Positions 58,996 through 64,000 of a stretch of 64,000 nucleotides of DNA are shown here, piece by piece. The first letter of the stretch is position 1, and each line of letters opens with the position of its first letter. Source of the stretch: Hypericum androsaemum (taxonomy: Eukaryota > Streptophyta > Magnoliopsida > Malpighiales > Hypericaceae). The position numbers and the translations under genes are program-made. The stretch lies in NCBI GenBank assembly GCA_963995505.1, contig OZ023190.1, positions 15,370,092 to 15,434,091 on the forward strand. Direction: 5' to 3'. Below the pieces are notes generated by a model, which was given only the letters and a program-made list of their open reading frames with translations, did no database searches and was not told the origin of the DNA.

Positions 58996-60375
58996 GGGCT
59001 ATTTGTTTCACCTTAGATTTCGCATGTCTTGGAGCCATAATTGACCTAAGAGCCTTGATGAATGAGAATAAAAAAAAATGGTTTCACCTACCAAGAATTC
59101 ACTAGCTAAAAGGGAAATCTTTTTCATTCGACTGATGATGATATGTGTCTTACGGAGATATGGTGCAATTTCTAAATAATTTTCTTTTCAAAACGAAAAC
59201 AAATACACAATTCTCATTCTCGAGGAAGCTTAGAAGCAGCCAATGTGTACTGGCAAGCAAATCTCCAATTTTCCCAAGAGATATCGAATCATCACAACAC
59301 CAGCTAGGCGTGCATGGTGCTCTCCACCACTGTTCAATGGAGCTCAAGATAGAGAGAAGATAATTCCCAATGATGGCAACTTGGGACAAACTCATGCCAC
59401 TGATATTTTACCTTTTAAGCTTGCTGATGTGATTTGTTATATTCAAAAGATAAGATACTTGGTAATCTTTTAGATTTATGGTGAATTACATTTGATTCAT
59501 TTTCTCATTTTAGATTTTATTTGAACCTTATTTATTCAAATTTTATTAGTTAAAATTACATGATATTTACTAATCTAGATTCGATCAATATAAAATCATG
59601 TAGAGTGAGAAAGCTCTCCCTACTATATTTTAATGAATCTACGCTCTCAAAACTCGAGTTCGACACGTCTTGTTAACTAAAACAACTTTCTACTACATAT
59701 CTACATGGTTGGTTTGTTCAAAAAATTATCCCTTCTATGGGCTCTCAAGATGTCTTCAAAAGTAGGGAGCCTCTCGAGTGACATGCCGTCAATTTGTCTT
59801 CCTACACGTGCTCTAACATTACAGCTAAAGATACACTGTTTACCGTTTGAGGTCTAACTTGACATACATCTTATTACCTAAAGACATGAGCCACAGCCAT
59901 AGGTGCTCCAACTTGGGCAAGTCAACGCCAAATTGACTTGCCATCAGATATTGAATTTGAATCCTGAGAACGCGCAAGTGTTAAAACTCAGTACAGATAA
60001 ATTTTACATCTCTTTGTAGTCTGACCCGGCTCGAAAATTACCAGCATACAAGTATTTCAGGATCCAGGATTGGGTTCCCCTCGAACAGTCTTCTATCTCA
60101 AATACGGATTTCTTCCACCAACTGAATTAACTTTCTTGAAGACATATAAGAACCTATACCAGCTGCTTCGGTTAACAATTGAAAAATAGCTGGTATGGAG
60201 CTTATCCAATGTGGTGACTTCTCTTCACATGTTCAACTGTCTCATTCAAAGGCTTCAACCTCGATTGCCAGGATGTAAGATTGAACAAAGGATATTAATC
60301 TCACAAAATGGTGTCTCGATATGGTAGGCTTTCCCCGTATAATACACCAGCATGCCTGTACTTGGACAACCATAT
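58996..60375. other. Intergenic region, no supported gene
   Basis: AT-rich. A minus-strand frame at 59150-59395 is open but unrecognised and has no partner exons. Confidence 0.45.
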
Positions 60376-62483
60376 TTAAGCTACTGCAATCTCATGAACA
60401 TTAGTTACTAGTGGCGGTGCATCCTCTTCCTTGGATGGATGGATAGTGACCAAATCAGGCAACAGTGTCATTGGTCCAGCTTTACCCTTGGGATCCCAGT
60501 CGTGCATTATCTTCAGCTTGATACCAAGACACCCCTGTCACAAGTAAAAAAAGAGCCTCTACCATCAAAACGCAGATTTCAGGGTTAGAACGACAAATTG
60601 ACATGAGCTATCCTGTCTAAGAAGAACATGCCTAACAGCTGAGCTGGTATACTCTTTGACAGGCTTACCGGAAGGTATAATGTGTGTATCCAAGACATTT
60701 CATTGAATCGGCACATTGTGCTCGGAACTTACCACCTGCAATAACCCAAGAAACTGCAGCAGCAAATCACACCTGTTACCAGTCATATATGAAAATCAGT
60801 AACATAGACAGGCAGCCCTAACAAAGAAGTTGTGTTTAGCAAATCACATCCCTTTGATCCACTCTCCATAACGTATCTCAATAGAGCATAGTGCAAGCCC
60901 CGAGAAAAAAAGACCAATCCATGTACTTGGGTAAAATGGATACAACCTGAATCTCACCAGCAGACGTATATAATGCCATGCATTACTCTTTAAAAAAAAT
61001 AGTATGTGGGAGAATATTCCAAACTCCAGGCACCTTTAAAATTGCACAAGAAGCCTGACAATCTCCATAAAATCTTTAATGTGAGCATTGTAGACAAACC
61101 CCAAAGCTCATCCAGGTAGGCAGAGGGGAGAAAAGAAATGCTCACGCACCAATAGAGATGGACAGAAACAAAACTCCCATTTCATTTCCAGCAGACATAT
61201 ATATGCCATTAATTATCTTAACATGAATAGAATGTGGGAGAATATTCCAAACTCCAAGCACCTTTAAAGTTGCACAAGAAGCCTGACAAACTCCATAAAG
61301 TCTTTACTATGAGCATTGTAGACAAACCCCAAAGCTCATCAAGGTAGGCAGCGGGGAGAAAAGAAAATGCTCATTTGCCAAGAGAGAGAAACTAAAACGA
61401 AACTCCAACCATTTCATTTCCAGAAAAGTTCACATCATCATCCAATGAATTTCCATTTATTTCACATTTTCTCCATTTCCATTGTCCAGAGTTTCGGGAT
61501 GTAAAGGAAAAAGGTCAATACTTGTAGACATTTGTAAACAACAAGAACATGAGCTCAAATTTGCTTAAAAGAAGCAAGCAACAGAATGCTGGAATGTACC
61601 ATCAAGTACTCCTTCCTTAAGGAAATCCACCAAAGGGCATATCACAAAGCAGTGAATACCTTGGTGATAAAGCAATGACGGCAGGAAACCAGATGTCGTC
61701 ACCCTCAGACACAAGTTGGTTGCATATAAAAGAACCCAACTTGCTGTAAAGGTGACATTTAGAATGCATTCCTTTCTTTTCTTGGTTAAATTTACATTAT
61801 TCAATCAGAGAGAACAAGAGATGAACAACAGGACGCCATCGCAGAGTGTTTTAAACCTACAAACAGGAGACTGCCAAGGAGCTTGCAACAAAGAGACTCG
61901 GTCTGGGAAATGGCACAGAGCCCCTGGCTGTTGCCGTCGAGCCAAAAAATAAAACTTTTCATAGATGAAAAATAAAAGATTTATCATTTCTTGGGTAAGA
62001 GCTTACGCCCCACTGCTTCACCAAACCGCAACTAGTAGCCAATGTGACTTTTGTAGCTGTGGCATGGTGTAACATTAGGGCGTAAGAATACCCAAAAAAA
62101 AAACACAGATAATCTTATTTTATTTTTGTAAATTTAAGCGAGCTACCACATCAGCAAACATCAGAAGGATCCGCACAGTCCAACTCCACAAACAAGTGAG
62201 AACAAGAAACCCGCGAGGAGCAAAATGGTAAAATTACCAAAGACATTCTGGGCACGGGGGAGTAACCCTAACCTCGACGCGAGAGTAGCCATCCTCCGCC
62301 AGCTCCCTCGTTCAACTCCGTGCAGAACGGCCCGTCCGCTACAAACTGTTCCGTTCCATCCCATAAACACACGCGCTTAAGGTTCGGTCCCACCCTTGCC
62401 CGGTTTCAAAGACAGTTACTTGCACAAACAACACAAGGAACCTACTTTGCGTTTCTTACCGAGATTGGATGACCCGCCGCCAT
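60376..62483 (-). pseudogene. RPS3: Decayed, intron-bearing copy of the 40S ribosomal protein S3 gene
   Basis: Five RPS3-like blocks appear in order on the minus strand. Block 1 (62483 to about 62445): ATGGCG...ATCTCG...AAGAAACGCAAA. Block 2 (about 62350-62240): FVADG-like, ELNE, ELAEDGYSRVEVRVTP, RAQNV. Block 3 (61943-61857): QGLCAISQTESL, KLLG. Block 4 (about 60765-60613): GKFRAQCADSMK, SGKPVKEYTSSAVRHVLLRQ. Block 5 (60534-60376): [18 protein letters not shown] to a stop. Breaks: frame slips in blocks 1, 2 and 4, missing codons in block 2 (after ELNE and after RVTP), missing KH-domain sequence between blocks 2 and 3, and GA in place of the GT donor after block 4. Functional RPS3 binds 18S rRNA at the mRNA entry channel. 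Retained introns show a DNA-level duplicate, not a processed copy. Confidence 0.8.
60958..61423. repeat. 231-bp tandem duplication inside the RPS3 pseudogene intron
   Basis: Copy 1 runs from CAGCAGACGTATATAATGCC at 60958; copy 2 starts CAGCAGACATATATATGCC at 61189. Both contain GTGGGAGAATATTCCAAACT and GACAAACCCCAAAGCTCATC at matching offsets. Identity looks to be about 85-90 percent by eye. It lies between RPS3 blocks 3 and 4. Confidence 0.85.
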
Positions 62484-62556
62484 GTTGACTTCGAGAAGCT
62501 CCTCCAATAGCAATGCTTCTCCCCCCTATCCACTTCCCCAGTCCAGCCAAAACTAA

Positions 62557-62650
62557 AACCCTAGAACCCTAACCGTAGATGATTTTATTTTTATAGGCCG
62601 CAAAGAATTAGGGTTTCCAGATCATGGGCCTGTAACGGATGCGAGGCCCA
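62557..62650 (-). promoter_or_regulatory. Ribosomal-protein-type promoter motifs upstream of the RPS3 pseudogene
   Basis: Telo-box-like elements occur at 62557-62565 (AAACCCTAG), 62566-62573 (AACCCTAA) and 62609-62617 (TTAGGGTTT). Site II-type elements TGGGCC (62626-62631) and GGCCCA (62645-62650) follow. This telo-box plus site II combination is typical of plant ribosomal protein gene promoters and sits at the expected place before the old ATG. Confidence 0.65.
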
Positions 62651-62659
62651 CCAGTCCGA

Positions 62660-63113
62660 GCTACACCGTCATGGGACAGGACAGAACTAGAAGCAACCAA
62701 TCTCTCTATTTTAGAGATAATGAGACGGGCGAAGAACGAAATTGATGCAACTTTTTGTTATCTACAAATAGTAAATTTATTATTTTTTTTAAATTTGTAA
62801 ACTTATTTTTTAAAATTATGACATCTAGTGTATGTTGTTTTGTTCACAAAATTCTCACTCAAGTGAAACAGAATCAATTGCTTCCTAATCCAATTATCTC
62901 CTAGTCCAAATTATATATATGTAGCACTTTATTCTGAAGATTTTTTGTCATGGAGCATTAATAATACTTTATTTAGGAATTTCTCAGGTGCTTGCTGGCA
63001 GGTACTACGTTCACGGTCTTGAATATTTTCCATGTTCAAAACTCATTACAACTTGGTCTCTACTTGGTTCTCATTTAGTGCTACATTCTCCATAACAATT
63101 CAACACTCGACCG
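62660..63113. other. Intergenic, no gene seen
   Basis: AT-rich spacer between the old RPS3 promoter and the exon-like fragment. A splice-acceptor-like TTGTCCTTGCGCAG ends at about 63134. Confidence 0.45.
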
Positions 63114-63134
63114 GTTGTCCTTGTCCTTGCGCAG

Positions 63135-63429
63135 GTCAACAATCAAAGGGTGTCTCGTTCCTATGAGTATGATGAAATTGCAGCAGCGGGTGCGAGCACG
63201 TTCTTTCATCTTCCTTCTGCGGATCCGTTTTCATACAGAGGAGCATCTTTGGGTTTCAGGTCAAGGAATGTTGCCCATCCCGAGTGGTACAGACACACCA
63301 AGCTCGAATGAGTTACTGGGGTACGTACGGCAGAGGGGGCATTCTGGCTTTTCATCAGAGATAATTAGCAGGCAAACCAGCAGAACACGTAGCCACGGGT
63401 AGTCGCAGTTGGATATTGCCTATTACTGA
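63135..63429 (+). other. Exon-like fragment, unidentified
   Basis: After an acceptor-like TCCTTGCGCAG, the frame VNNQRVSRSYEYDEIAAAGA, then FHLPSADPFSYRGASLGF, has clear sense composition to TGA at about 63309. A second frame (SGQGMLPIPSGTDTPSSNEL and on, to about 63402) takes over the sense-like character from about 63255, after a possible splice or frameshift. I do not recognise the protein. It may be the last exon of a gene, a gene fragment carried by a transposon, or a pseudogene. No upstream exon was found within the preceding 600 bp. Confidence 0.35.
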
Positions 63430-64000
63430 GGCAGAGAGAGTGCATTTACTCAGCCCACAAGCAGCAGCTTGAGCCTGTTAAAGGTGAAACAAACGTTGAA
63501 TAGCATCAAAATGGTGTAACAAACAAACCAGACTAGAAAAAGAGATTTTCCGATCTAGCAACCAGATAGGAAAATTGCAATCCTCTAGATACGTCGCAAA
63601 GGGCACCTCGGAAACGCTGTCCCAGATAGGAACAAAATCATTTCCACAAGCATGACAATCATAAATTTGAGGATGATGATCCATACACCAAAGTTATAAA
63701 GAGGAATTCGTCTCCCAAGTTGTTGCTAAATCTGTAGTACTAACTACTCCCCTTGCCAACTTCCATGTGACACAAATTCTCGTCTTCATTCAAGACAGGC
63801 AAGTCTCTTCCTGCAGTAGCACTGTAGAAATTAATCATAGTAATAGGATTATCCAGACTTAGTAGAATCATATGAAAAAGTTGTTCAGAGCAATATATGG
63901 GCAGAGACCATTATGATACAAGAACACTAAAAAATAGAATCCATCCAGCTTTATCAACATTCGAATAAGGGTTGCCATTTCTGTTATTAAACAACAAACC
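63430..64000. other. Right end of the window, nothing supported
   Basis: Mixed composition. Could belong to a gene that continues beyond the window, but no splice-consistent coding segment was identified. Confidence 0.4.

Overview
This is nuclear DNA of a flowering plant, probably a eudicot. The genes are split by short GT-AG introns, the families are plant-specific (Alfin-like PHD, BIG GRAIN 1-like, P-class PPR, RWP-RK, ACL5-type aminopropyltransferase, MSL channel), and the spacers are AT-rich and full of retroposon debris. All gene models were built by hand: ORF segments were joined at GT-AG sites that keep the frame and restore family motifs. Every multi-exon model closes in frame from ATG to stop.

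Layout. 0-24 kb is a dense gene block: clade A PP2C (HAB1/ABI1-like, +), M1 aminopeptidase (APM1-like, -, 19 exons), Alfin-like PHD protein (-), RDM4/IWR1-like polymerase factor (+), intronless PPR protein (-), an unrecognised 4-exon gene (-) and an RWP-RK protein (-). 24-37 kb is gene-poor and holds LINE and SINE insertions, some with clear target-site duplications (TSDs), plus a foldback repeat. At 38-39 kb lies one intronless BIG GRAIN 1-like gene (+). 39-49 kb is again gene-poor, with a 22-bp minisatellite, a 5S-rRNA-derived repeat and a truncated LINE. At 50-56 kb an MSL10-like mechanosensitive channel (+) and an ACL5-like thermospermine synthase (-) converge. 56-64 kb holds another 5S-derived repeat, a decayed but intron-bearing RPS3 gene with its promoter motifs still visible, and an unidentified exon-like fragment.

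The genes do not form a pathway. Several touch hormone or stress signalling (PP2C in ABA signalling, aminopeptidase and BIG GRAIN 1 in auxin-related growth, thermospermine in xylem development), but that is family knowledge and not evidence of co-regulation.

Most interesting: (1) a recurrent class of extremely short insertions (about 12-21 bp, each mostly a poly(A) or poly(T) run) flanked by 10-17 bp direct repeats, seen at least eight times and best explained as near-total 5' truncation during target-primed reverse transcription; (2) complete examples of the same process, an 807-bp LINE and a 118-bp SINE with 12- and 18-bp TSDs; (3) an RPS3 pseudogene that keeps introns and promoter motifs, so it arose by DNA duplication and not by retroposition; (4) a decayed coding-like frame just downstream of the PPR gene; (5) overlapping uORFs and a conserved-looking intron-retention outcome in the PP2C gene. 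I found no wholly new multi-gene system.
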